64,000 bases of DNA, from contig JAUHZO010000018.1 of assembly GCA_030425925.1 (NCBI GenBank), positions 31,275-95,274 of the forward strand. Reading direction: 5' to 3'. Of the stretch, positions 43,915 through 53,597 are shown one piece after another. Numbering within the stretch: the stretch's first letter is position 1; each line of letters begins with the position of its first letter. The position numbers were made by a program, and so were the translations under genes. Source of the stretch: Alphaproteobacteria bacterium (GTDB taxonomy: Bacteria; Pseudomonadota; Alphaproteobacteria; Rhodobacterales; Rhodobacteraceae). Below the pieces are notes generated by a model. It was not told where the DNA came from, did no database searches, and saw only the letters and a program-made list of their open reading frames with translations.

Positions 43915-46260
43915 TCAATGCGCCGAGACGATGGCGCTGACCTGCGCCTTGGTCACGTCGGGATTGTGGCTGGACAGCGCGCGATAGGTGACATCGGACA
44001 CGTCGGTCTTCTTTTCCGAGCCGAGGTCAAGCGCCAGCACTTCGTTGACCACGTCGCCATAGGTCACCACCTCGTGCCCGGGCGCGCGGGCGCTGATGTC
44101 GCAGGACACCTTGGAGGTGTCGCGCGTCACGTCGTGGATCGCCGCGTCGGACCCGTTGCAGATCGCAAGGATCGTCTCGGTTCCCGGGGCCTGCGTGCGC
44201 AGGCTGCCGCGCGGCGGGAACACGTACTGCGAACCGCCCGGGATCGGCACGTCAGGCAGCGCGGGATGCGGGTAAAGCACGCAGCTTTGCTTGCGGCTGT
44301 CGATGTTGATCAGGGTCAGGCGGCAATCGTGGCGCGGTTCGACGAAGATGCGCAGGCCTTCCCCCACCTTGTAGGCCGGCTTGTCGGTATAGACCGTCAG
44401 GTGGTTCTGGGTCGGCACGCTGTGCTGGGTGGGCACGTAGTCGTTGGGCCGCGCGGGCGGCGGCGGCGGCGGGGCCGCATGACCGGCCGCGCCGATGGCC
44501 TGCTTGACCGAGAAGGACAGATCGGCCCCGGGACGCTTGTTCGGGATCACGGCGCGGTATTCCGTCACCGCTTCCAGGATGGCCGGATAGGCCGCCGTCC
44601 ATTCGTCCCGGGCAATCGGCGACTGGTCGAGCCGCATCAGGAGGCTGGCCATATCGCGGCCCACAAACCCGGCACGGGCGCGCAGATCGTCTTCGGTCAG
44701 GCCCAGTTCGTTGGCCGCCTGGGCAAAGTCGATGAAGGCGTCCACGTGGTAGACAAAGAGCCCGCGTACCGGCTCCAGCCCGCCGGCGGTGGTGTCCGGG
44801 TCGATCCCGGCGCTGCTGAGCGCGGCAAAGAAAGCGTCGGTGTCGCGCTTGAACCAGTCGGCCACCTCGTCCTGCCCGGGATAGATGGCGTCGATGGTCT
44901 GCCGGACGGATGGCGAGAGCGAGAAGTCGTTCAGCGCCACGTCGCGCACCTTGTCCTCGTTCAGGCGGATGCCCTTGGAGTGGCAGGAGATGCACGAAAT
45001 GCCGTTCACCACCTCGCCGGTGCCGTCGGTGTAATCGTCGTCGCGCACGATCTGCGTGGGCCCGACATTCAGCCGTTCGCCATCGGCGGTGTTGAGGTAA
45101 TAGGCGTGAAAGCCGTTGGGCAGGGTAAAGATCGACTCGCCCCCGTCATGCTCAAACGCGTTTTCTGCGCCGAACACCTCCTTGGGACCAAGCGGATATT
45201 CAAAGAAGCTTTGCCGCCCCTTGGAGCCCGCGAAATCGTAGGAGGTCCAGAAAAAGCCCGTCCCCAGCGCATGGCGTTCGATCAGGCGGTTATGGGTGGA
45301 CACGCCCGAGTTCTGGAAGCCCGCGCGCACCACCTGTTCGTTCAGGATGTTGCGCTTCATGTCGAGGCCCAGCAGCCGCTCCAGCCCGGCGACGCTGTCG
45401 GGCAGGCGCAAGATGTCGTAATAGAGCGGCGAGACCGAGGCCGTGGCCGCGAACCAGTCGGCCCGCATCACCGGCACACGGGTGCCGGCAAGCGTCTGCA
45501 GCTGGCTCAGATGCGGGTCGGTCGCGCTTTCCATGGCATAGGGGTATTGCTCTTCCAGCAGCGCCCAGGTGGCGTGATCCCAGTCCAGATCCGGCAGGAA
45601 GATGCGGATCAGGGTGCTGTGTTCGTCCACCTGTTCGAACCGGAAAGGCAGCGGGTTCCAGCTGAGCGCGTTCAGCAGCTTGACCGTCGCGGCGCGGTAG
45701 CCGTCGAGGTTCTCGGGGCTCACATCGGTGTCGTTGTGCAGCGGTCGCAGGGTCAGGTAGCGGATGCGGTCGCGCCGGTTGGTGGGCTGGGCCTGCAGGT
45801 CGGCATGGGCCAGCTGGAACATTTCTTCCAGCGGGATGAACGGGCGCGGCGGGGGCGCGGCGTTCAGCAGCCCCTCGATCCAGTCGGACACGGCGGCCAT
45901 TTCCGCATCGGTGGGAAAACAGGCGCTTTCGGTGCAATCGTCGGGCATCGCCGGAAAGCTGTATTCGCCGATCACGTCATACAGTTTCGATCCGATGGGC
46001 TTGCCCTGCACCACGAACTTGGTGTCCTGCGCCAGCCGGCGCATGTCGAGCACGTGGCCAAAGCCGGATTTCGACTTGGTCAGCCCCTCTTTCAGCGCGC
46101 CGTCCTGGTGGCATCGGGCGCAATGCTTGTCGAGCACGGCATAGGCGGCGGCCTCTTGCGGGGTGGCGTTGTCGGGCAGCGGCATGGCCGGGTTCGTGTG
46201 GCCGGGCGCGGCCCAGGCGGCCAGCGCCAGCGCGGCGGCGAGGGTCTTGAAATGGGTCAT
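43915..46260 (-). CDS. Exported protein with two c-type haem motifs and a C-terminal DUF4384-like domain
   Basis: A 781-residue exported protein (MTHFKTLAAALALAAWAAPGH). It carries haem motif C47ARCH51 with a probable distal Met in FPAMPDD, and a second, C423ISCH427, far downstream. A polyproline linker near residue 600 precedes a DUF4384-like beta domain (HLTVYTDKPAYKVGEGLRIFVEPRHDCRLTLINIDSRKQ). The 150-420 region has no family I recognise. DUF4384 domains occur in proteins linked to protease-based envelope systems. The function is unknown, but redox sensing at the cell surface is a plausible inference. Confidence 0.78.
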   Translation of the reverse strand: MTHFKTLAAALALAAWAAPGHTNPAMPLPDNATPQEAAAYAVLDKHCARCHQDGALKEGLTKSKSGFGHVLDMRRLAQDTKFVVQGKPIGSKLYDVIGEYSFPAMPDDCTESACFPTDAEMAAVSDWIEGLLNAAPPPRPFIPLEEMFQLAHADLQAQPTNRRDRIRYLTLRPLHNDTDVSPENLDGYRAATVKLLNALSWNPLPFRFEQVDEHSTLIRIFLPDLDWDHATWALLEEQYPYAMESATDPHLSQLQTLAGTRVPVMRADWFAATASVSPLYYDILRLPDSVAGLERLLGLDMKRNILNEQVVRAGFQNSGVSTHNRLIERHALGTGFFWTSYDFAGSKGRQSFFEYPLGPKEVFGAENAFEHDGGESIFTLPNGFHAYYLNTADGERLNVGPTQIVRDDDYTDGTGEVVNGISCISCHSKGIRLNEDKVRDVALNDFSLSPSVRQTIDAIYPGQDEVADWFKRDTDAFFAALSSAGIDPDTTAGGLEPVRGLFVYHVDAFIDFAQAANELGLTEDDLRARAGFVGRDMASLLMRLDQSPIARDEWTAAYPAILEAVTEYRAVIPNKRPGADLSFSVKQAIGAAGHAAPPPPPPARPNDYVPTQHSVPTQNHLTVYTDKPAYKVGEGLRIFVEPRHDCRLTLINIDSRKQSCVLYPHPALPDVPIPGGSQYVFPPRGSLRTQAPGTETILAICNGSDAAIHDVTRDTSKVSCDISARAPGHEVVTYGDVVNEVLALDLGSEKKTDVSDVTYRALSSHNPDVTKAQVSAIVSAH

Positions 46261-46294
46261 GTGAAATCTCCTCTACGGGGCCAACCGGTTCCGG

Positions 46295-48466
46295 TCAGCG
46301 GCAGCTGATGGACAGATATTTTTCCGAAGACCACCCGCGGGCGAAGGCTGTCCCGCTGTAAGGGTTGGTGCAGTATCCCGAGATGCATTCGATGCGCGCC
46401 CAGCCGTTCTTGCGCGCCAGAACGCGCACGGAATCGCCCTGGTAGACCTCGGTCAGGATCTTGCCCTTGGTCGACGGCTGGGAACGGACGTTCAGATAGC
46501 CCGAGCCGGTGGCGCGGTTCAGCTGGCTGATCGGCTTCATGTTCACCACGCGGGCCGAGCATTGCCGGACGTAGGGCCGGGTGCGCGTCAGAAGCGGCGT
46601 GTAGACCCAGCCTTCGCGCCCGTCGGGCAGCAGGACGTTGGACCAGCTGCCGCTGGCGCGCAGGAGGCGCAGCTCGGTGCCCGGGTCGATCTCGGTGAAG
46701 TAGCGATAATTGGTGCCGGGCCCGGTGCGCACGTTCAGCCCGCCATCGGAATTGTTGTCGACATACAGGATGGCAGAAGAGGTGCCACCCGTGCTGCCCC
46801 CGGACGAGGCCGATCCCCAGCCCACCAGTTCGGCCACAAAGCGCCGCCCGCTGGAGCAATAGCTGTCGCCGGGGATGGCGTTTTGCGATTTCAGCTGGCT
46901 CAGCCGCCATTCGGAGTCGGACTTGCGCGCGGTTTCGAAAGAGATCGCGTACCAGCCATTGTCCGACCGGAAGATGCGCACGCCGCTGCGGCCCGGAAAC
47001 CAGCTGGCGGCAAAGGCCTGCGCCTCGCCGACGGTCGGGCGCGAGGCGGTGATGATGTAACACTGCGTGTCCGCCAGCGTGTAATTCCCTGCCGCTTCGC
47101 GCAGGCCCGAAGGCGCGGGGGCCGGCGCGGGGGCGGGCGTCTGCAGATAGGTGATCCGGTCCAGCACGACGCGGGCGATGCAGTTGGCATCCGCCCCGCA
47201 GGCGTCGCGCGTGCCGCGCAGCCAGGCACGCTGTTGCGCATCGGTGGAGCGCGCGGTCTGCGCGCCGTAGACGCGGCCCAGCTCCTGATCCAGCCCGGCC
47301 AGATAGGCGTTGGAACAGATCGTGCGTTCGGTCGGGTTCAGCCCCGTGGCATCGCACCACGGCCGCAGAAGCGATTCCTGCACCGGCGCAGGGGCGGGCT
47401 GCACCGGTTGCGGCACCTCGACCGGCTGCGGTGCCGCCGCCTGTTCGCGGCATTCCTGGTCAAGAAAGCCCTGCGCAAAGACGACATAGGGATGTGCCGT
47501 GCACCGCTGGACATAGGCGTCATAGGCAAAGCACTGGCCATAGGCCTTGGCTTCTTCATAAAGCGCATCGCAAAGCGCGTCGGCCCCCACCGGCTGCCCG
47601 CCGGTGGCGGCAACCGGGCTGGCATCGTTTGTCGTGCTCAGCGCGGCGGTCAGAACGCCCGACGCGGCCAGGATGTCGCGCATCGGGATGGCGAAATTCA
47701 CGCTGTCCTTGCGCGACCCGGCATGGTGCAGCCCCACCACCTTCTGCAGCGAGGCGTCGATGATGGGCGAGCCGGAATTGCCCGGCAGCGTGTCGCAGGT
47801 GTGCAGCAGGCGCTGGTCCGACAGCGCCGGGCTGTTGGCGCGGCATTGTTCGCGGCTGATGCGCTGCGCCTCGCCCATCGGGTGGCCGATCACCCAGTAC
47901 GGATCGCCATCCTGGGGGGATTTGTCCGACAGCGCCAGCGTGCCGTATTCGGCGCTGGGATTGCCGATCACTTCCAGCACCGCGTAATCGAGATCCTTCG
48001 ACATCTCCACCGGGGTCGGGCTGACGATGTAGGAGCGCGTGCCGTCCTCCACCCCCTGCTGGGTATAGCCCGCCACGAACTGCACCGCGTCGATGCGCGT
48101 GGCCCCGGCCTTTTCGTTCTCCAGGATGCCGGGCACGCAATGGTGGTTGGTCAGGATGTGCCGGTCGGACACGATGAAGGCGGTGCAGGGGAAGATGCCG
48201 GTATCGGTAAGGATATCCAGCCGCCCCACCGCCAGCCCCAATGTCGCGAACACGCTGTCCTGCGAATAGTTGCGGATGGATTCGTTGTTGTAGCTGCCGA
48301 TGGCCAGTTCCAGCTGCAGGTCGTCCGTGGAACCGGCCGACTGGTTGCGTTTCAGCACCACCTGGCCAAAGCTGGCGCGGTCAAAGCCGACAAAGTCCTG
48401 GGCGGCGGCGGGCAGGGCCGCACCGAGTGTGACGCCAAGGGCGACAAGGGCTGCGCAAGGTCGCAT
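46295..48466 (-). CDS. Secreted trypsin-like protease with LprI, SPOR-like and SH3b domains
   Basis: A 723-residue exported protein (signal MRPCAALVALGVTLGAALPAAAQ). The protease domain has H109 (ILTNHHC), D158/D160 (SKDLDYAVLEV) and S231 (LPGNSGSPI), a complete triad. After a Pro-rich linker come an LprI/DUF1311-like stretch (about residues 385-455, four Cys), an aromatic segment resembling SPOR, and two SH3b domains (GLNVRTGPGTNYRYF and YLNVRSQPSTKGKIL). The start at 48466 is the Met of the signal peptide. It is probably a peptidoglycan-associated periplasmic protease. Confidence 0.85.
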   Translation of the reverse strand: MRPCAALVALGVTLGAALPAAAQDFVGFDRASFGQVVLKRNQSAGSTDDLQLELAIGSYNNESIRNYSQDSVFATLGLAVGRLDILTDTGIFPCTAFIVSDRHILTNHHCVPGILENEKAGATRIDAVQFVAGYTQQGVEDGTRSYIVSPTPVEMSKDLDYAVLEVIGNPSAEYGTLALSDKSPQDGDPYWVIGHPMGEAQRISREQCRANSPALSDQRLLHTCDTLPGNSGSPIIDASLQKVVGLHHAGSRKDSVNFAIPMRDILAASGVLTAALSTTNDASPVAATGGQPVGADALCDALYEEAKAYGQCFAYDAYVQRCTAHPYVVFAQGFLDQECREQAAAPQPVEVPQPVQPAPAPVQESLLRPWCDATGLNPTERTICSNAYLAGLDQELGRVYGAQTARSTDAQQRAWLRGTRDACGADANCIARVVLDRITYLQTPAPAPAPAPSGLREAAGNYTLADTQCYIITASRPTVGEAQAFAASWFPGRSGVRIFRSDNGWYAISFETARKSDSEWRLSQLKSQNAIPGDSYCSSGRRFVAELVGWGSASSGGSTGGTSSAILYVDNNSDGGLNVRTGPGTNYRYFTEIDPGTELRLLRASGSWSNVLLPDGREGWVYTPLLTRTRPYVRQCSARVVNMKPISQLNRATGSGYLNVRSQPSTKGKILTEVYQGDSVRVLARKNGWARIECISGYCTNPYSGTAFARGWSSEKYLSISCR

Positions 48467-48575
48467 CGAAGGGCTCCAATCAATCGGGTAGCTGCTGTGA
48501 ACTTGCCCGGATGATCCGTGATCGCGGCCCTTCGAGTCAACGAATGAAAACCATACCCCGGGCGGCAAGGCAGCG

Positions 48576-49304
48576 TCAGAGCACCCGTCGCAGAAAGGCG
48601 CGGGTGCGATCCTCGCGCGGGGCCGAAAGGACCTGTGCGGGCGGGCCTTCCTCCAGGATGCGGCCCTGGTCGAGGAAACAGACCTTGTCGGCCAGTTCGC
48701 GGGCAAAGCCCATCTCGTGCGTGGCCAGCACCATGGTCATGCCGTCGTCGCGGAGCGAGCGCAGCACGTCCAGCACCTCGCCCACCAGTTCGGGATCGAG
48801 CGCCGAGGTGATCTCGTCGAACAGCATGATCTCGGGCTGCATGGCAAGCGCGCGCACGATGGCCACCCGCTGCTGCTGGCCACCCGAAAGCTGGTCGGGG
48901 TAATGCCCCATCCGGTCCGCCAGCCCGAAGCGTTCGAACAGCGCCGTGACCGGCCCTTGCAGGTCGGCCCGGGACAGCCCACGCACGCGGCGCGGGGCCA
49001 GCAGCGCGTTCTCCAGCGCCGTCATGTGGGGAAAGAGGTTGTAGGACTGGAACACGATCCCGATGCGCTGCCGCACCGGCTGCGGATCGCGGCCCGGTTC
49101 CGAGATGTCGACCCCGTCCAGCAGGATCTGCCCGTCGTCCACGGGCTCCAGCAGGTTCATGCAGCGCAGAAGCGTCGACTTGCCCGACCCGGACGCGCCG
49201 ATCAGGCAGATCATCTCGCCCTGCGTCACGGTCAGGTCGATGCCCCGGATCACCGGGTTGGTGCCAAAGGCCTTGTGGATGCCTCTCAGCTCCAGCCGGG
49301 CCAT
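48576..49304 (-). CDS. Polar amino-acid ABC transporter ATP-binding protein (GlnQ type)
   Basis: A 242-residue ATPase: Walker [24 protein letters not shown], signature [33 protein letters not shown]. Its ATG overlaps the permease TGA (TGATG). Family 3 amino-acid importer; the ligand is unknown. Confidence 0.92.
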   Translation of the reverse strand: MARLELRGIHKAFGTNPVIRGIDLTVTQGEMICLIGASGSGKSTLLRCMNLLEPVDDGQILLDGVDISEPGRDPQPVRQRIGIVFQSYNLFPHMTALENALLAPRRVRGLSRADLQGPVTALFERFGLADRMGHYPDQLSGGQQQRVAIVRALAMQPEIMLFDEITSALDPELVGEVLDVLRSLRDDGMTMVLATHEMGFARELADKVCFLDQGRILEEGPPAQVLSAPREDRTRAFLRRVL

Positions 49305-50116
49305 CAGGAGCGCGCCCTTGCCTGGCGGTTCATCAGGTAATCGGCGTAGCGGGTGGCCGGGATGGTGATCGCGAGAAAGATCAGCGCGGCCCCCACATAC
49401 GGCGTGAAATTGGCCAGCAACGCCTTGTAGACACCGGCCTGGCGGAAGATCTCGACCGGGCCGATGAAGGAAAGAAGCGCCACGTCCTTCTGCAGTGCGA
49501 TGAAGAGGTTCATGTTGGCGGGCACCACCCGGCGGATGGCCTGCGGCAGGACGACAAAGCGCATGGCGTCGCCGGGCGACAGGCCCAGCGACAGCGCGGC
49601 GTTGCGTTGGCTTTCATGCACCGATTCGATGCCCGAGCGGATCACTTCGGCCACGTAGGCGGCATAGACCAGGATCAGCGCGAGCGAGCCCCAGATATAG
49701 GGGGAATTCCAGGGCCGGGGCAGGCCCAGGCCCGGGATGCCAAAGCCGATCAGGTAGATCACCAGGATCACCGGCAGGCCGCGGAAGATGTCGGTGTAAA
49801 GGATCGCCGCCAGCCGCAGCGGATACAGCGCGGGTGCGCGCAGGTCGCGCATCAGCGCGACCGCCAGACCCAGCGCCGCGATCAGCGGGGCGCACCAGGC
49901 AAAGATCGCGATGTCGAGCAGGAAGGCCTCCAGCAGGCCCGGGAAGGTGCGCGCAAAGATCGCGCCGTTGAAGAAGCTCTTCTGCACCGCCGCCCAGCCC
50001 GGTGCCAGGGGCACCAGCACGATGATCGCCAGCACCACCGCCGCGGTCGAGGCGGCGGCGATGGTGTTGGCGCGCCGTCTCTGGCGCGCCTCGAACAACT
50101 GGCGACGGTTGGTCAT
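49304..50116 (-). CDS. Polar amino-acid ABC transporter permease
   Basis: A 270-residue permease with the HisMQ-type motif [39 protein letters not shown]. About five membrane segments after a basic N-terminus ([19 protein letters not shown]). A single permease gene implies a homodimer. It lies 56 bases after the binding-protein gene. Confidence 0.9.
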   Translation of the reverse strand: MTNRRQLFEARQRRRANTIAAASTAAVVLAIIVLVPLAPGWAAVQKSFFNGAIFARTFPGLLEAFLLDIAIFAWCAPLIAALGLAVALMRDLRAPALYPLRLAAILYTDIFRGLPVILVIYLIGFGIPGLGLPRPWNSPYIWGSLALILVYAAYVAEVIRSGIESVHESQRNAALSLGLSPGDAMRFVVLPQAIRRVVPANMNLFIALQKDVALLSFIGPVEIFRQAGVYKALLANFTPYVGAALIFLAITIPATRYADYLMNRQARARS

Positions 50117-50172
50117 CGGACAGGCGGGTTCCGGCTGAGAGGGCGAGGCGTGCCGTCAGGCGCGATGAGCGG

Positions 50173-50988
50173 TCACTCGATCACCGGCACGCTGGTGGCG
50201 TCCTGCAGCCACTCCGCCTCGATCTCGGCCAGACGGCCACTTTCGGTCAGCGCGGTGATGGCGGCGTCGACGCACTCCTTGAGCGGGTTGCCATCTTCCA
50301 TCAGCATGCCGAACTGGTCGGGGTTTTCCGAACGGTCCGCCGGGAACTGGCCCAGCAGCACACCGCCCTCGACCACCACGGCCGACAGGTAGAGTGCCGT
50401 GGGCAGGTCAAAGAGCGCCGCGTCGATCTGGCCGGCCTGCATCGCTGCCGTGACGTCCACGTTGTCGCCGTACAGCAGCGGGTCCCGGTCCGGGCCGATC
50501 AGGTCGGTCAGCATGGGCACGGCGGTGGTATTGGCATCCGCGCCCCAGATCAGGCCCTTGAGCGAGGCCACATCCGCCGTGGCCCCGGCCTCAACGACCT
50601 TCTGCGTGGTCAGCACCGCCATGGCGGAGCTGTAATAAGGCAGCGAGAAATCGACGACCTCCTCGCGTTCGGGCGTGATCGAGAATTGCTGCAGGTTGAC
50701 GTCGAAATTCTTGGCGCCGGGCTGGATCGACTGGTCGAACGAGGTGCGCACCCAGGTGACCTGGTCGTCGGCAAAGCCCATTTCATTCGCCACCGCATAA
50801 GCCACCGCGGCCTCGAAGCCCTGCTTCGAGGCCGGCGCGTCGTCCATGACCCACGGGTAATAGGCCGGGTTTCCGGTGGCGACGGTCAGCACGCCGTCGC
50901 TCAGCGTCTTGCCGGCGGCGCAATCGTTCTGGGCGGTCGCCGCGCCCGCAAGCGCGACGAGGAGGGCGGTGGTGCAAAGGGTCTTCAT
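50173..50988 (-). CDS. Amino-acid ABC substrate-binding protein (family 3)
   Basis: A 271-residue periplasmic protein (signal MKTLCTTALLVALAGAATAQ). The family-3 fold shows DFSLPYYSSAMAVLT and the ligand strand LTVATGNPAYYPWVM. It is the first gene of the transporter trio; the neighbouring FAD/GcvT gene suggests an N-methylated amine or amino acid as ligand, which is only inference. Confidence 0.9.
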   Translation of the reverse strand: MKTLCTTALLVALAGAATAQNDCAAGKTLSDGVLTVATGNPAYYPWVMDDAPASKQGFEAAVAYAVANEMGFADDQVTWVRTSFDQSIQPGAKNFDVNLQQFSITPEREEVVDFSLPYYSSAMAVLTTQKVVEAGATADVASLKGLIWGADANTTAVPMLTDLIGPDRDPLLYGDNVDVTAAMQAGQIDAALFDLPTALYLSAVVVEGGVLLGQFPADRSENPDQFGMLMEDGNPLKECVDAAITALTESGRLAEIEAEWLQDATSVPVIE

Positions 50989-51054
50989 CTCAAACGCTCC
51001 CTGTTGTTTGCGCCCAGAGTTGCGGTGTGCAAGGAGCTTGTCCAGTGGTTTCGT

Positions 51055-51076
51055 GCCGCCGCGCGGACGCGGCGGC
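51055..51076 (-). terminator. Hairpin after the second FAD/GcvT gene
   Basis: Arms GCCGCCGCG and CGCGGCGGC with a 4-base loop, 17 bases past the gene's stop. No T-run follows on the minus strand. Confidence 0.4.
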
Positions 51077-51092
51077 GCTGTCCCGGGTGGCG

Positions 51093-53495
51093 TCAGCCGC
51101 GCATCGCCGTGCCCGCGGGATCATAGGGCGAGGCCGCGATGACCCTGGCGGGCCGTTCCACCCCCACGATGTGCACGCTCAGATCGGTGCCCTCGGCGGT
51201 GCAGGCGGTGTCCACCATCGCCATGGCCAGCGACTGGCCCACCGTGTGGCCATAGCCGCCCGAGGTGACAAAGCCCACCATCCTGCCGTCCTGCCAGACC
51301 GGCTCGTAGCCGCTGGCATCGGCGTCGTCGCTGTCGATCGCCAGCGTCACGAGTTTCTGCGCCGGGCCGTTGCCGTCGCGTTCCGCCAGCGCGGCGGCCT
51401 TGCCGTTGAACGCCTTGTCCCAGTCGATCCAGCGATCCATGCCGGTCTGCGCGGCGGTGTAGGCCTGGGTGAACTCCGCCGACCAGATGCCAAAGGACTT
51501 CTCCAGCCTCAGGCTCAGCAGCGCGTTGAAGCCGTATTCGCGGATCCCGTGCGCGGCGCCCGCCTCCAGCAGCATCCGGCGCAGGGCGATGTGGTCGCCA
51601 TAGCGGCAGTTGATCTCGTATCCCCGTTCACCCGCCACCGACATGCGGGCCACGCGGGCGCGGATCAGGCCGATGTCGAACTGCCCGCAGCCCATGAAGG
51701 GCAGGGCCGCCACGTCGCCTTCGGTCAGTGTCTCGATGACCTTCAGGGAATTGGGCCCCGCCAGCGAGAAGCCACAGACCTCTTCGCCCAGATCGCGCAC
51801 CGTGACGCCTTCGGCCCGGTGGTCGTCGAACCAGCGCATGTGCCAGGCGCGCAGGTAATAGCTGCCCATGATCCACCAGGTGCCGTCGCCCCAGTTGAAC
51901 ACCGTCAGATCGCCCTTGAGACGTCCGGTCTCGGCCAGCATCGGGGCGAGACGCGCCCGCCCCGGGCGCGGCAAGCGGCTGGCCATCAGCGTGTCCAGCC
52001 AGGCCTCGGCATTGGGGCCGGTGACTTCGAAGCGCGAGAAGGCCGAGATGTCCAGCAGACCCACCGCCTCGCGCACGGCCTTGCATTCCGCCGCCACGAT
52101 GTCATGCGCGTTCGACCGTTTCAGCGAGGGCTTCTCGCTGAAGCCTTCGGGCGCAAAGTAGAGCGGCACCTCCATGTCCCAGCTCTGCCCCCAGCGCGCG
52201 CCGGCGGCGGTCATGGCGTCATGCGCCGGGGCCATCTTCAGCGGCCGTCCGGCAGGCAGCTGCTCGTTCGGATAGGTCATCACGAAGCGGCGGGAATAGA
52301 ACTGGCCGGTGGTCTCCTTGATGTACTGCCTGTTCTCGGCGAAGGGGCCAAAGCGGGCCACGTCCATGCCGTAGACATCGGCCTCGGGCTCGCCATGGAT
52401 CATCCATTCGGCCAGCGATTTGCCCACGCCGCCGCCTTGCAGGAACCCCGCCATCACCGCGCAGGCGCACCAGTAGCCGCGCTTGCCGCGCACCGGGCCG
52501 ACCAGGGGATTGCCGTCGGGCGCAAAGGTGAACGCGCCGTTGACCCAGGTCTTGACGCCCACCTCCTGCAGCGCCGGGTAGCGCTCGAAGCCCAGGATCA
52601 GTTCCTTCTCGATCCGGTCGGTCTGTTCCTGGAACAGCTCCATCCCGTACTCCCACGGCGCGCCGTCCAGCGCCCAGTGTTCGTGGTCGATCTCGTAGAT
52701 GCCCAGCAGCACGCCCTTCTGGTCCTGCCGCAGGTAGGTGAAGCCTTCAAGGTCCACGGTCATCGGCACTTCGAAGTCGATCTGTTCCAGCTGCGGGATC
52801 GTGTCCGAGATCAGGTAGTGGTGTTTGAGCGGTGCCACCGGCAGCTCGATCCCCGCCATCCGGCCCACCTGCTTGGCCCAGAGCCCGCCGGCATTGACCA
52901 CGTGTTCGCAGGTCACGACGCCCTTGTCGGTGATCACGCGCCATCCTTCGATCGTCTGCTCCAGCGCCTCGACCCTGGTGTGTTCGAAGTACGACGCCCC
53001 GCGCATCCTGGCGGCTTTCGCATAGGCGTGCACCGTGCCGGTGGTGTCGATATAGCCTTCGCGGTCAGCCCACATGCCGCCCAGAAGCCCTTCTGGCGAC
53101 ATGATCGGGTTGAGTTCACAGGCTTCCTCGACGGTGACGAGGCGGCAATCCTCGATCCCGATGGACTGGAACACGCGATAGGCCGATTGCAGCCATTCCC
53201 AGCGGTCCGGCGTGCCGGCCATGGTCAGCCCGCCGGTCATGTGCAGGTTGATGTCCTGGCCCGATTCCGCCTGGATTTCCGACAGCAGGTCGATCGTGTA
53301 GGCCTGCAGCGCGGCGATGTTCGGATCGGCATTCAGCGCGTGGATGCCGCCCGCCGCGTGCCAGCTCGATCCCGCGGTCAGGACCGAGCGTTCCAGCAGG
53401 CAGACATCCGTCCAGCCCATCTTGGCCAGGTGATACAGCACCGAAGCCCCGACGACCCCGCCGCCGATCACCACCACGCGATAATGCGAATTCAT
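51093..53495 (-). CDS. FAD/GcvT dehydrogenase (dimethylglycine/sarcosine dehydrogenase-like), no. 2
   Basis: An 800-residue enzyme of the same architecture as 35960-38443. VVVIGGGVVGASVLYHLA is the FAD-binding glycine motif, AGSSWHAAGGIHA the covalent-FAD His, and the GcvT domain covers roughly residues 410-800 (VGLLDISAFSRFEVTGPNAEAW, GYEINCRYGDHIALR). GGGAGG precedes the ATG at 53495; six upstream in-frame residues are rejected. It probably demethylates a dimethyl- or monomethyl-amine in the cytoplasm and is a paralogue of no. 1, not a duplicate. Confidence 0.92.
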   Translation of the reverse strand: MNSHYRVVVIGGGVVGASVLYHLAKMGWTDVCLLERSVLTAGSSWHAAGGIHALNADPNIAALQAYTIDLLSEIQAESGQDINLHMTGGLTMAGTPDRWEWLQSAYRVFQSIGIEDCRLVTVEEACELNPIMSPEGLLGGMWADREGYIDTTGTVHAYAKAARMRGASYFEHTRVEALEQTIEGWRVITDKGVVTCEHVVNAGGLWAKQVGRMAGIELPVAPLKHHYLISDTIPQLEQIDFEVPMTVDLEGFTYLRQDQKGVLLGIYEIDHEHWALDGAPWEYGMELFQEQTDRIEKELILGFERYPALQEVGVKTWVNGAFTFAPDGNPLVGPVRGKRGYWCACAVMAGFLQGGGVGKSLAEWMIHGEPEADVYGMDVARFGPFAENRQYIKETTGQFYSRRFVMTYPNEQLPAGRPLKMAPAHDAMTAAGARWGQSWDMEVPLYFAPEGFSEKPSLKRSNAHDIVAAECKAVREAVGLLDISAFSRFEVTGPNAEAWLDTLMASRLPRPGRARLAPMLAETGRLKGDLTVFNWGDGTWWIMGSYYLRAWHMRWFDDHRAEGVTVRDLGEEVCGFSLAGPNSLKVIETLTEGDVAALPFMGCGQFDIGLIRARVARMSVAGERGYEINCRYGDHIALRRMLLEAGAAHGIREYGFNALLSLRLEKSFGIWSAEFTQAYTAAQTGMDRWIDWDKAFNGKAAALAERDGNGPAQKLVTLAIDSDDADASGYEPVWQDGRMVGFVTSGGYGHTVGQSLAMAMVDTACTAEGTDLSVHIVGVERPARVIAASPYDPAGTAMRG

Positions 53496-53597
53496 GTCTT
53501 GCCTCCCGAACATGCAGTTTCCGACACGCTAGTCGAAGGCGCGGATTGCGGTCCAGACAGAAATGTCCAGAAAGATGTCGCAAACGGGATCGAAAGG

